A stretch of 48,878 nucleotides of DNA. It comes from Planctomycetota bacterium. GTDB taxonomy: Bacteria; Planctomycetota; UBA1135; GCA-002686595. A program made the translations under genes and the position numbers. Below, piece after piece: positions 24,043 to 32,924 of this stretch. The stretch spans positions 1 to 48,878 of the forward strand of contig JAQXEK010000049.1 in NCBI GenBank assembly GCA_029250885.1, given 5' to 3'. The number at the start of each line of letters is the position of its first letter. The first letter of the stretch is position 1. Below the pieces are notes generated by a model. That model was given only the letters and a program-made list of their open reading frames with translations. It searched no databases and was not told the origin of the DNA.

Positions 24043-25545
24043 CTACTTGTCCAGGTAGCCGAGCCGACCAAGCTCCGCCAGGTCCTCTTCGGACAGCTCT
24101 AGGGTCCCGGAGAACTCGCGCTGGACCGACCTTGGCCGGGACAGGTGGTCCTCGAAGATCTTCAACATGCGCTTGTAATCCTCCGGGCGCTCCGCTGAGA
24201 GATCGACAAGCTCAAGTGGATCCTCGATCAAGTCCACCAGTCTTGGGGCCATCTCCCCACCGTTGTCGATCAGTTTCAGGTTGCCCTCGACCACGGAATG
24301 GAGCACGACATCCCGCCCCATTTGCACACCGCTGCGGTGGCTAAACACGCTGCGACCATCCCCTTCTTCGGGTGCCGCCTGCCCGAGCAGGAACGGCGCT
24401 AGGCTGACGCCCTCTTCCCTCTCATTAGAAGGCAGATTCAGCAGCTCGCGCAGGGTGGGCAGAAGATCAATTGTCGAGGTGGTCTTACGCACCTTGGTAT
24501 GCTCGAAAACGGGGTCCCCACTCTCGTCAAAAGCGACCATCATCAGGGGCACCCGAATAAGCTCTTCGTGAAGCTTGACACCGTGTCCCGAGCCGCCGTG
24601 TTCGCCAAACTGCTCTCCGTGGTCGGATACGAAGATCACCAAGGAATTCTTGTCTAGATTGAGCCCTCGAAACATGCGCTGGAAGAACCTGTCCACGTAC
24701 CTAATCTCGGTGTCGTACAAGCCGCTCTGAATCCTGAGCTCACGGGCATAGGAGCCAAGCTCATCTTCATAGGGCAAGCCGGACTTGTGATAGGGCTTAT
24801 GGGGATCCATGTAGTGAACGTACAGGAAGTAGGGGGCCTCGCCCTGGGCGATCTCTTTGGACCACTGATCAACCTTGTTTGTCACAACGGGAGCGCCTCG
24901 ATAGGACCCACCGTCAAAGAAGTCAAAACCCCTCGTAAACCCCATTTCCTTACAGATATTTGGGTTATCCGCAACGGCAAAGGTTCGATAGCCCGCCTGC
25001 TTAAGCACCTCGGGAAGGGTCTCTTTGACCTTAGGGATTCGGTTCAACCCAATGGAGTCCGCCTCACTTTCGGGCGCCTTATCATTAAGCTGAAAGTGCA
25101 GCCCGGTCGTAACCCCGTGGTGATCAGGGTAGATCGAAGTAAACATGGATGCCATGGCCGGAGCAGTCCAGGAAGATCCGGAGTAGGCATTTTCGAAGAC
25201 CACACCCTGCTGGGCAAGGGAAGTCAAGAAAGGCGCGGTCTCACGGTGGTAGCCCCCAATCTGTAAGCGGTCCACACGCAGGGTATCCACAACAACCAAG
25301 ACGATATTCTTGCCGGCCATCGGACCCGCTTCACGGACCTCGGACGGTAAGCCTTGCGGACCGCCTGCGGCCTCGGTAGACGTCGTCCCGGATCCGTCAC
25401 CACAAGCCGCGATGAGCCCCAACGCAAGAGCCCCGACGAAAGCACCAACAACACGCTGTTGCAAAATCCCGTCAACGGATTTCTTCCACCACAAACCCAA
25501 GGGGTCACAGAGCTTGCGCAGGTCAGGATTAGGGAAACTGTACAT
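24043..25545 (-). CDS. Sulfatase-like lipoprotein, alkaline phosphatase superfamily
   Basis: The 500-residue protein has a membrane-targeting N-terminus ending in ALGLIAACGDG (LIAAC lipobox near residue 48), a Ser/Thr/Gly linker, then the metal-binding fold of the alkaline phosphatase superfamily: NIVLVVVDTLRVDRL (metal Asp), SSWTAPAMASMFTSIYPDHH and FVSDHGEQFGEHG (metal Asp-His). At the nucleophile site the sequence is W-T-A-P rather than C/S-x-P-x-R, so the formylglycine signature of true sulfatases is missing; Thr may be the nucleophile, as in some phospho- or phosphonohydrolase and headgroup-transferase relatives. It likely acts on a phosphate or sulfate ester outside the inner membrane. 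No sulfatase-modifying enzyme gene is near. Confidence 0.85.
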   Translation of the reverse strand: MYSFPNPDLRKLCDPLGLWWKKSVDGILQQRVVGAFVGALALGLIAACGDGSGTTSTEAAGGPQGLPSEVREAGPMAGKNIVLVVVDTLRVDRLQIGGYHRETAPFLTSLAQQGVVFENAYSGSSWTAPAMASMFTSIYPDHHGVTTGLHFQLNDKAPESEADSIGLNRIPKVKETLPEVLKQAGYRTFAVADNPNICKEMGFTRGFDFFDGGSYRGAPVVTNKVDQWSKEIAQGEAPYFLYVHYMDPHKPYHKSGLPYEDELGSYARELRIQSGLYDTEIRYVDRFFQRMFRGLNLDKNSLVIFVSDHGEQFGEHGGSGHGVKLHEELIRVPLMMVAFDESGDPVFEHTKVRKTTSTIDLLPTLRELLNLPSNEREEGVSLAPFLLGQAAPEEGDGRSVFSHRSGVQMGRDVVLHSVVEGNLKLIDNGGEMAPRLVDLIEDPLELVDLSAERPEDYKRMLKIFEDHLSRPRSVQREFSGTLELSEEDLAELGRLGYLDK

Positions 25546-25695
25546 TCAAAATTGTGGCATCCAAGGCGACAATTTCAAAGTTAGTGGCCGGGGCTACTTA
25601 GCCCAAAATTGCACGTAGGATTTGGGTGATGACCAACACCTCAAATCCTACCAGAATCAATCCCTTTGGACCCTAGGCCCCCACTTAAGAGCGCT

Positions 25696-25998
25696 CTATT
25701 CGGTGTCAAACTCGACAGCGAAGCCCGTATTTTCCGGGCTCATACGTTGCACCCGGACGAGGCGTCCCTTGCGCGTCACCCGCGCTCCATTCTCCTCTAG
25801 TTCAACGGAGACGCGCAGGTCGCCACCAGCAAAGAACAGAACACCGATTCCCGACACATTTTCCGTAACGCCCTCAAGGCAGCAGGATTCGACGCTTAGC
25901 CGCATGGCGGAGACCGAGTCGATGCGCGGCTCCTTTCGTCGTTCGCCCGTGGCGGTGCTGTTGGTGTAGTCGTTTTCGGAAGCTGGATCGGGGTTCAT
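25696..25998 (-). CDS. PilZ-domain protein
   Basis: From ATG 25998 the product is 100 residues; an in-frame upstream ATG at 26109 adds a Pro/Cys-rich stretch with no family likeness, so the shorter form is chosen. The PilZ marks are ERRKEPRIDS (RxxxR) and ENVSGIGVLFF (N/DxSxxG), separated by a beta strand as in c-di-GMP-binding PilZ domains, followed by strands RLVRVQRM and FAVEFDTE. It is probably a soluble single-domain c-di-GMP effector. No cyclase or phosphodiesterase is close by, so its target is unknown. Confidence 0.78.
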   Translation of the reverse strand: MNPDPASENDYTNSTATGERRKEPRIDSVSAMRLSVESCCLEGVTENVSGIGVLFFAGGDLRVSVELEENGARVTRKGRLVRVQRMSPENTGFAVEFDTE

Positions 25999-26589
25999 AC
26001 CGAGGGTGGGTAGGTGTTTGGAGAGGGGACAGGGGACGTCCCGTGATTCTTGTCGGTAAGGGCAGGGTCGTACTTTAGGGGTGATTCCGAGTGCTTTTGC
26101 TTCGGACAAGCAGTCTCGGATGTGGGAAAGGGCCCTCGGAGGGTGCTAAGGGTATTTCCATCGCAAGGGGCCAGGGTGGTTCATTCGGTAGTGGTCTACA
26201 TACGAACGCTTTGAGCGGAAGGAATGCTGGGCGTCCTGCGTCTGCTCTATCTGGGGGGGGCCAGGGCCCGGACGGCCAAAGACCACAGTGATGAGTTGCT
26301 CCCAGCATGAGTGCCGCCCCGAAGGGATTCCCCCCCATCCTCCTGACGGTAGAGACGCCTCGTGGGACACGACTTTCTCTGGGGGAGAGCAGCGTTGCAC
26401 CTTGCTCAACAGATATGCACCCATGGAGTTTAGGCGACCTCAAACACCGGCCCTACCCAGTGACTATGTAGCCAGCTGCCCCAAAGTCATTGGGATCTTC
26501 CAGTCTGCAGACTTGTGAGGAAATCCCCCGCCGCGCGCAGCGCCCATCCCTAAGTAATCAGACCAACGCTTAACACCAGCCAGCAGCTC
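25999..26589. other. Intergenic, no gene seen
   Basis: About 590 bp between the PilZ gene and the next minus-strand gene. Several short open frames on both strands (for example minus 26075-26443 and plus 26288-26518) have Pro/Arg-rich translations without any recognisable motif, start signal or codon pattern like the neighbours, so none is called. A run of seven G (near 26251-26257) is followed by a G/C-rich patch. The region may hold the PilZ promoter. I see no RNA gene or clear terminator. Confidence 0.5.
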
Positions 26590-27453
26590 TTACGGATACC
26601 AAGCCAAGCTGAAGAAGACGAGCCCGCCTTTCGGCGTGATCTCTCCCTTGACCGGAATCGTAACCGTGGTTCCGGCTAGATCTACGGTCGACGTCAGGTC
26701 CACCCTCATAGGATCCAGCAGGTGCTCCCAGGTCACGCCAAACTCCGCGAGAAGGTCGTCGGATACCTGATAGGCAAGCCCTCCGGTCGCCGACAGAAAA
26801 TAGTACGGATCGGCCGTGCTGTCGAAGGGCTGGGTTGTTGTCAAGAACTGCAGGTTCGCATCCACGCTGATGCCCGGTGCTAAGAAGAAGCCCAGCTCGC
26901 CAAAGACGCGCCAACGGTCGGACATGAGCTCGTCCAGAAAGGTCGGGGTCTGGAAGTAGTGGCGCAGGGCCAGGTAGAACTGCATCGAATCCACGGTCTC
27001 CACGAGGAAGCGGATGCTGGGATCGGGGACCGGGGAGAGGTCCTCGATATCGTATTGCCGGTAGCCGATGCCAACCTCGATGGTCGTGTCTTCAACTAGA
27101 TAGCTTCTGAGGCCCAAAGCGATCTCGTACTTACCCACCACGCTACCCTCGTCGTATTCATTAAAAAAGTTGTCGGGTCCGCCTGAGAAATCGGGCACAG
27201 GCCCCACATCAAACTGACCCTCAAGCTTGTGCTTGTTCCAGACGGGCTGCTTCCAGACGACTGCGGTCTGGCCCTTTCTGAGGAACGAGTAGGGTGCCTC
27301 CGAGAGCTTCGATGAGCGGCAAGAAGCACAGGCAAGTAGAGTCAGCGCCCCTATGCCAAACTGGGACGAGAGCCGAGTCCTACCAACAGACTCAGCTGAC
27401 CAAGGACCGCGCCACGTGGACCGGGTGGCTGTGGGAAGATGGGATGGAATCAA
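26590..27453 (-). CDS. Probable surface beta-structured protein
   Basis: The 287-residue product starts at ATG 27453, the only plausible start codon ahead of a hydrophobic stretch (FGIGALTLLACASCRSSK) that could be a signal peptide with a lipid-modified Cys near residue 45; the N-region is unusually long. The rest alternates polar and hydrophobic residues in strand-like runs (KYEIALGLRSYLVEDTTIEV, SMQFYLALRHYF, RWRVFGELGFFLAPGISV, GLVFFSLAWYP) as in outer-membrane beta-barrels, and it ends close to an aromatic residue. An outer-membrane barrel or lipoprotein is likely. No family is recognised. The gene is divergent from the kelch protein. Confidence 0.65.
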   Translation of the reverse strand: MIPSHLPTATRSTWRGPWSAESVGRTRLSSQFGIGALTLLACASCRSSKLSEAPYSFLRKGQTAVVWKQPVWNKHKLEGQFDVGPVPDFSGGPDNFFNEYDEGSVVGKYEIALGLRSYLVEDTTIEVGIGYRQYDIEDLSPVPDPSIRFLVETVDSMQFYLALRHYFQTPTFLDELMSDRWRVFGELGFFLAPGISVDANLQFLTTTQPFDSTADPYYFLSATGGLAYQVSDDLLAEFGVTWEHLLDPMRVDLTSTVDLAGTTVTIPVKGEITPKGGLVFFSLAWYP

Positions 27454-27655
27454 GGCACTTGGCTAACTAGGTTGCGTGAAAGGGAAGAAGAGATCCTAGA
27501 TGGGATTTCTCTGGAACCGAATCACTTTTTGCCCGCCGCCCCCCGTTTACAAGTGCCTAGGAACGCCGATTTGCACTCTGGGGCGTTTCCGTATAGGGTA
27601 AAGCCGCAAACTGCGCCCCGCGCACCCCCCAAAAAAACTTTGCCAGATAAGCCCC

Positions 27656-29206
27656 ATGCACAAACGCCTCACATCCCTTGTCCTCGCCTCCTGTTTTCTT
27701 ACTGGCCTGGCGAGCGCTCAAGATGCCGTACTCACCTGGAGTGACGGGATCCTTGGCAGCACGATCACCTACGACATGACAGGCCCCCCGGGTCAGATCA
27801 CCTATCTGATCCCTTCGTTTACGGTCGGGCCGACCCCCCTGGCTTTGTTCGACGCCTCGGATCCGCGTAACCTCGAAGTGGGAATCGACCTGCTCAAGTT
27901 CGCTCAGATCGGATTCCTGACTCCAGCCAGCTCAGCGACCCTGCCCTTACCACCGTTTCCGGTGCTGAGCGGTCTCCATCTTCGCGCCCAGTACGGCACG
28001 ATTGACCCGACCATGTCCACACCGACCTTCGTCGACAAGGTCAGCAACGTCGCGGTGTTTGTGCTCGGGATGAGCGGCGATGTTGTCGAGACTGTCGGTG
28101 ACGTGAATACGCCCCGACAGGGACACTCTGCCACAGCCCTAGACGATGGGAGCGTTCTGATCCTTGGAGGCGACGAAAAGGACACCGGAGGCGGCTTGAC
28201 CTCAACCGCGACCTTCGAGATCTACGACCCCCAGACCCAGAGCTTCACCACGGCGGGTTCGATGACCCAGGCTCGCAGTACACACACTGCAACCAAGTTG
28301 AGCGACGGACGCGTTCTGATCGTAGGGGGCTACGCGGTATACGGACCGGGCATCGCCTCGCCTACGGCGGAGATCTACGACCCCGGCACCGGTACGTGCT
28401 CGGCAGTCGCGGCGCCTTCCATGGGGCGCACCCTGCACACAGCTACGCTGCTTGCGGACGGCCGTGTCCTTGTGATTGGCGGCGGAGCCAAGTTTGACCT
28501 CTCCGACGTCGTCGGCTCCCTTGCCACCGTAGTAGGAACCACGGAGATCTACGACCCCGTAGCTGACACCTGGAGTGCCGGCCCAAACACGCCGGGGCCC
28601 CTCCTTGCTCACCAAGCTAGCCGGCTTGGTGATGGCCGGGTTCTTGTTTCCTCGGGTGTGGAAGTTGGCAATGTGTTCGGTATCCCGGTGCCCGGGTTTA
28701 CCTCCCAGTGCCTGCGCTATGATCCGGGAACCAACTCGTTCTTGAGTACCGCTTCCATGCCGGTCCCCCGGGCCTACCACGGTCAGATCACCCTGCCCGG
28801 AGGCGGAGCTATGATCGTAGGCGGAGCCACGGGCGACTTTATCGGGCTGACATTCAATACCCATAGCGAGTCCTACACCTATAACCACCTGACCAATACT
28901 TGGACAGCCACGGGCAACCTAAATGTCGCACGTGCCTACCCGAACCTCGTAGACACGGGCGACGGCATCGCCGTGCTCGCAGGCTTGAAGAGTGTGAATG
29001 TAACCACTGGAAGTGGCACGCCCGCGGTGGAGGTCGAGACCTCGAACTACACGGGTATCTCCTGGGCGGTCTCAGGTACACAGACCCTACCCCGAGAGAC
29101 TCCCCGGGCTGTTCCAGTGGACGGCGGCAAGCGTATCCTGATCGTCGGCACCGGCGACAATGGACTCCCAGCTGTCGACAAGACCGCCGAGGTCTTCATT
29201 CCTTAG
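27656..29206 (+). CDS. Secreted kelch-repeat protein
   Basis: The 516-residue protein starts with a signal peptide (MHKRLTSLVLASCFLTGLAS, cut likely after ASA). Residues 22-140 form a beta-rich N-terminal domain. From about residue 143 come kelch-type blades of a beta-propeller: the repeated pattern is RxxHxATxLxDGxVLxxGG then xxEIYDPxT, seen as QGHSATALDDGSVLILGG, STHTATKLSDGRVLIVGG, TLHTATLLADGRVLVIGG, AHQASRLGDGRVLVSSG and AYHGQITLPGGGAMIVGG. It would bind a ligand or protein at the cell surface. It stands alone in its transcription unit and is followed directly by an intrinsic terminator. Confidence 0.88.
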   Translation: MHKRLTSLVLASCFLTGLASAQDAVLTWSDGILGSTITYDMTGPPGQITYLIPSFTVGPTPLALFDASDPRNLEVGIDLLKFAQIGFLTPASSATLPLPPFPVLSGLHLRAQYGTIDPTMSTPTFVDKVSNVAVFVLGMSGDVVETVGDVNTPRQGHSATALDDGSVLILGGDEKDTGGGLTSTATFEIYDPQTQSFTTAGSMTQARSTHTATKLSDGRVLIVGGYAVYGPGIASPTAEIYDPGTGTCSAVAAPSMGRTLHTATLLADGRVLVIGGGAKFDLSDVVGSLATVVGTTEIYDPVADTWSAGPNTPGPLLAHQASRLGDGRVLVSSGVEVGNVFGIPVPGFTSQCLRYDPGTNSFLSTASMPVPRAYHGQITLPGGGAMIVGGATGDFIGLTFNTHSESYTYNHLTNTWTATGNLNVARAYPNLVDTGDGIAVLAGLKSVNVTTGSGTPAVEVETSNYTGISWAVSGTQTLPRETPRAVPVDGGKRILIVGTGDNGLPAVDKTAEVFIP

Positions 29207-29232
29207 TACGCGCAGCAAGCGCTACGTTCTCA

Positions 29233-29280
29233 GCGGCCCTCTCTCTGCCTTTTAGCGCAGAGAGAGGGCCGCTTTTGTTT
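29233..29280 (+). terminator. Intrinsic terminator after the kelch gene
   Basis: A 16-bp perfect stem (29233-29248 and 29257-29272, arm GCGGCCCTCTCTCTGC) with loop CTTTTAGC is followed by TTTTGTTT. It lies 27 bp after the kelch stop. The following gene ends at 29279 on the other strand, so the T-tract overlaps its last bases; the stem probably serves both directions. Confidence 0.93.
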
Positions 29281-31309
29281 ATGGCTCGGTGCGTTGCCAG
29301 ATCGAAACGAATGGACCCACCGCATCCCCGCCGGGAAGCATCTGGACGCCTAGAGTCCTGGAGACTAGCTCTAATCCTGGAATCGATTCACTGTGGCTGA
29401 ATGCACCTAAGCGCCAAGCCATGCTGTCTTCAGGAGGGAGGACTCCCTGGCGCAGGGCGTCAAGTCCCATGGCTTGGCGCGCGGTCACGGCGACGTAGTC
29501 GACCCCTTGGTCCGCGAGCGCCACCAAAAACTCCACAGGATCCGTTCCCAGCAACAGGTCGTCGGATGCGGCTCCAGCCAGGGCACGGCGACTTTGATAC
29601 GTCGCAAGGGGGCCGAGATTACCGGCTGCCAGCAGGCGTCCCGCAGGGCGTAGTTCCGAATTTCGCCAGGTCCCGTTTCCGCTGCGCAGGGTACGCAGCG
29701 TGAGCACAACATCACTGCGCCGCTCGCGCAGCTCGTCCATACCAAGGTAGCTCCATTGGGACCGCGCCTGGAGCAGGCAAGCCGTCATCGCCAATGCCGT
29801 CGCGGCAATGCCCGAGCGGCGCGACATGCCCTGGCTTACCAGGGGCAAGCCCGCGCCAATCCCCATTCCTAAGAACAGGGCAAGCAGCACACCGAACTGG
29901 CGCTCCTGCAGACCAAGGGCACCGACGGCAAGCAAATTTAGCAACAGGAACAGCGCCATCACTAGCTTGCGGACGGATGCAGAAGCCCTACCTCGGTACG
30001 CCGAGACAAGGCTCCACAGCAACCCCATGGCCAAGAGCGGAGCCAGCAATCCCGGCCAACCAATGTCGCGAAGCAAGCCGGTAATCAGCGAGCCTCCCCC
30101 CACCGCGCTTAGTGTCTGGCGCTCCTCGGGTAGCACCAGGAAGTCCACGCCAAATAGCCAGTTCATTGGTTGATCAACGAACACAGCCACGGCGATGCAC
30201 CCAAGGACCAGAATCCCTACGGCAGAACGCATACCAAGGTTTTGAGCTGGTTTTGATTTATCGCTCTGTACTGCCCCAAGCAAGAGCGGCAGGCCAAACG
30301 CAGCGGCCAACACGCCCATAACTCCAGGTGTGCTGTAGGTCAGATGCAGAAGGGACAGCGGTGCCTCTCCATTCCATCTAGACCCTAGGGATGGGAACAG
30401 GGTTACTGCAGCGATCGCGCTGAAGTAGAGCAAGCCGGTGCGTTGGCTGAACCTTTGCTGCTCGCCCTGGGTCCCCGCTACTGCAGCGAGCATCGCGAGA
30501 CCTGCGATCCCAACGAAGGCAAGGCTTGGCGCCCAACTCAAAAGGCACAGCCCCGCCATTACGCCCGCACCCAGGACGGCCCAAAGGCTGTCTGCGCCGC
30601 CACGTGCATTGTTGGGCAATGGGCTTGGCCGGTAGCGCAGGACAAACAACACGAGGACCGTGTGTAGACCGACCAGCGCGACGGCGATTGGCATGGTCCC
30701 GATGCGCCCGGCGGTCCCATACCAGACGGCCAGGGGCGCAGTACCAAAGACAAGAGCGCCAAGTACTCCCGAAGCCCACGCATGGCCGGAGCCCTTGGCG
30801 TCCTGCTCTTTCGCGAGCAGGACTGCTCCTAGGGCAACAAGAAGGGTCGTCAGGACCCCGAGCCAAGGGGCAAGGCGGGCGAGCAGGTGCTCGAGGCGGA
30901 GCTCGTACTCGTCAGTTAGGATCGGTCCGTCGCTGTGATGCGGTTTTGGGGGCGCGCCAAGGGCTAAGGAGGCCAGAGCCCCAAGCGCCGCATCGGGGAA
31001 GGGTCGCAGGGGGATGGGCGTGCCCGCACTCGTGCCAAGGAAGCGGTCCTCCACGGGCAGCTTACCTGTCGCTAGAGAGACCTCGATTCGCCTCAAGTGG
31101 TAGGCACTGGGACCATCGTCGATCCACCACCTAGACTCCGACATGGCTCCTGATTCTGGGCTAACCCCAGGACCAAAGGCTGCGGGCCCCCTGGCCGACC
31201 TCAAATGGAGCGAGATCCACGCAATGGCCAATAGGGCCACCAATGCGGCACTTGCGCCGAGGCTCGGCCTCACTTGGCGTCGCCTGGCTGCATTGGCATT
31301 TCCAGCCAA
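29279..31309 (-). CDS. STT3-like polytopic membrane protein
   Basis: This 676-residue protein has about 12 membrane helices and a hydrophilic C-terminal part of about 150 residues. After the first helix comes an external loop with WWIDDGPSAYHLRRIE and GKLPVEDRFLGTSAG, like the first loop of STT3/PglB/AglB oligosaccharyltransferases (GT66), where a D-x-x-x-YHLRR stretch and a later acidic pair help bind metal and lipid-linked sugar. The WWDYG acceptor-recognition motif of true STT3 proteins is not seen in the C-terminal domain. It is therefore a distant relative, perhaps a different lipid-linked sugar transferase or a protein with altered acceptor. The start at ATG 31309 overlaps the end of the upstream gene by 40 bp, so the two are co-transcribed. 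Confidence 0.75.
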   Translation of the reverse strand: MAGNANAARRRQVRPSLGASAALVALLAIAWISLHLRSARGPAAFGPGVSPESGAMSESRWWIDDGPSAYHLRRIEVSLATGKLPVEDRFLGTSAGTPIPLRPFPDAALGALASLALGAPPKPHHSDGPILTDEYELRLEHLLARLAPWLGVLTTLLVALGAVLLAKEQDAKGSGHAWASGVLGALVFGTAPLAVWYGTAGRIGTMPIAVALVGLHTVLVLFVLRYRPSPLPNNARGGADSLWAVLGAGVMAGLCLLSWAPSLAFVGIAGLAMLAAVAGTQGEQQRFSQRTGLLYFSAIAAVTLFPSLGSRWNGEAPLSLLHLTYSTPGVMGVLAAAFGLPLLLGAVQSDKSKPAQNLGMRSAVGILVLGCIAVAVFVDQPMNWLFGVDFLVLPEERQTLSAVGGGSLITGLLRDIGWPGLLAPLLAMGLLWSLVSAYRGRASASVRKLVMALFLLLNLLAVGALGLQERQFGVLLALFLGMGIGAGLPLVSQGMSRRSGIAATALAMTACLLQARSQWSYLGMDELRERRSDVVLTLRTLRSGNGTWRNSELRPAGRLLAAGNLGPLATYQSRRALAGAASDDLLLGTDPVEFLVALADQGVDYVAVTARQAMGLDALRQGVLPPEDSMAWRLGAFSHSESIPGLELVSRTLGVQMLPGGDAVGPFVSIWQRTEP

Positions 31310-32793
31310 TCCGCGACCAGTAGAGGTACGTCGAGCTCGGACAAGAACACCGAGCGCGAGAGGACTCTTGCTGTCACATGGCTTGCCTGGTCAGCAATGC
31401 CAGCGGAGACCTCGTTCGGCGTCAGGAAAAGGGTGGGAACCTGAGGAAAGAGAGGTGTCGGACGCCATGAATTCGCGACGATCACAAGCCGATCAAAGCC
31501 TTGCAGCGGACTGCGTAGAGCCTCCAACTGGCAAGCCATGAGAGCATCCCCCCGCAGCACAAGAATCGTCTCCTGGGGTCCACCCTCAAGATCCTTGAGC
31601 GAGGAGCAGCTGCTTCCGATCACAGGCTCGACTCCGCCTGCCGAAGGGACCACATCAACTACGGCCCCCAACCGGCTCCAGGCCTGCATAACGATGCCCG
31701 ATTCGACGGCGCCAAAGGCATCCGTGCTGGGAGAAGCCCGAAGGAAGACACGCTCGGTCGGCGGCGGCAGCTGGACAGCCGGGATTACACCCTGGGTCAC
31801 CTGCTGCCAGAAGCTGGCAAAGCTGAGCCCCCCATGGGGTGAGAGCCGGAGACCCTCGGACGTTAGCCCTTGGACCGAAGCAAGGATGCGGGACTGCCGG
31901 CGCATAGCAAGCAGCCCCTGAAAACTGTCGAGCTCGGGGGCAAGCTCACCACCGCCGGTAGACGCCAAGCTAGTGAAGACCCGGGCGGCATCGCGCAGCG
32001 ATGGGACCGCGACCCCATGGGAGCGAAGTGGTCGCAGGAAGAGCGCGCTCTTTCGCTTCGTGCCACCCTCTTCGTCTTGCAGCTGCTCCAGACTTGTGCC
32101 CATCGTTGGTCGCAGTTCGGCGACCAGGGTCCAGCAAGCGTCGGCGCTGAGGGGCGCACGGATGTACATGTCAAAACCTGGGTCTGTGAAGGCGGACTTC
32201 TCCACAACCTCGTCCCTGGCAACCTGCTCGCGGCCGTCGGCGTCGATCCAAATCAGGCGCAGGTGGACGTCCAGCGCTGCCCGCAGCTCGAACAGCGGTA
32301 CGACGCGCACGACCAGGCTTTGCCCTCGGCCGGTGGCGCTGCCCGTAAACAAACCCGGTTGCACGCGCAGGTCCAAGCTGGCGGCTTGCACCGCAAGGGT
32401 CGCGGCGTCGTTCTCGCCCAGAAGCAGCTCGGAGGGCTCGCCAGTGAGCACGCGGGTGGCCACTTCGATCGAGCCTGGATCGGGCCACCACTCGGACGGC
32501 GCGCCGGGGCTGCGGAGGCTGGCGAGCACGTCGGCGGCCGCGGCGCGGCGCTCTTCGCTCGCGGTGTCCCATAGGCGGAAGAAGGTGTCGATCCGCTCGT
32601 TCTTGACCACCGCATCGTGGCTGAACCTAGCCTGGCTAAGGGGGCTGATGCCGTCTTCTGCAGAGGCCTCGAGCTTGGGGGGGGCGGTCGGGAGCCTGGG
32701 GCCCGGGAAAGCGTCCTGACCTAGTGAGACACTGGGGTTGAGCCAAGCCATGCTAGTCAGGGCCGCGAGAGCGATCTTCTTTCCGTTTTTCAC
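31270..32793 (-). CDS. Secreted protein of unknown function
   Basis: The 507-residue product starts with a signal peptide (MKNGKKIALAALTSMAWLNP, likely cut near SLGQ). The mature part has a helical region with Ala-rich segments, then mixed alpha/beta sequence with LVVRVVPLFELRAALDVHLR (strands) and a C-terminal half where VFLRASPSTDAF, ILVLRGDALMACQLEALR and DRLVIVANSW suggest repeated Rossmann-like strands. I recognise no family and no catalytic motif. The gene overlaps the STT3-like gene by 40 bp, so the two probably act together, perhaps one handling a polysaccharide product outside the membrane. Confidence 0.7.
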   Translation of the reverse strand: MKNGKKIALAALTSMAWLNPSVSLGQDAFPGPRLPTAPPKLEASAEDGISPLSQARFSHDAVVKNERIDTFFRLWDTASEERRAAAADVLASLRSPGAPSEWWPDPGSIEVATRVLTGEPSELLLGENDAATLAVQAASLDLRVQPGLFTGSATGRGQSLVVRVVPLFELRAALDVHLRLIWIDADGREQVARDEVVEKSAFTDPGFDMYIRAPLSADACWTLVAELRPTMGTSLEQLQDEEGGTKRKSALFLRPLRSHGVAVPSLRDAARVFTSLASTGGGELAPELDSFQGLLAMRRQSRILASVQGLTSEGLRLSPHGGLSFASFWQQVTQGVIPAVQLPPPTERVFLRASPSTDAFGAVESGIVMQAWSRLGAVVDVVPSAGGVEPVIGSSCSSLKDLEGGPQETILVLRGDALMACQLEALRSPLQGFDRLVIVANSWRPTPLFPQVPTLFLTPNEVSAGIADQASHVTARVLSRSVFLSELDVPLLVADWLEMPMQPGDAK

Positions 32794-32924
32794 GCCACGA
32801 TTTTGGCAAGTGCCCGGGCCACCTGGGCCAAGTTGGTCGGCTTTTCCCCGGGTTTCTCCCTTAGTTGTAGGAGGCGGGAAAGTTCACGTCAGGTTCACCG
32901 GGCCCTGTGCCGATTGCATGGGCC

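Noticed and set aside
26075..26443. 122-codon minus-strand frame upstream of the PilZ gene
   Set aside because: Pro/Arg/Gly-rich with no conserved pattern, and overlapping shorter frames on both strands look alike.
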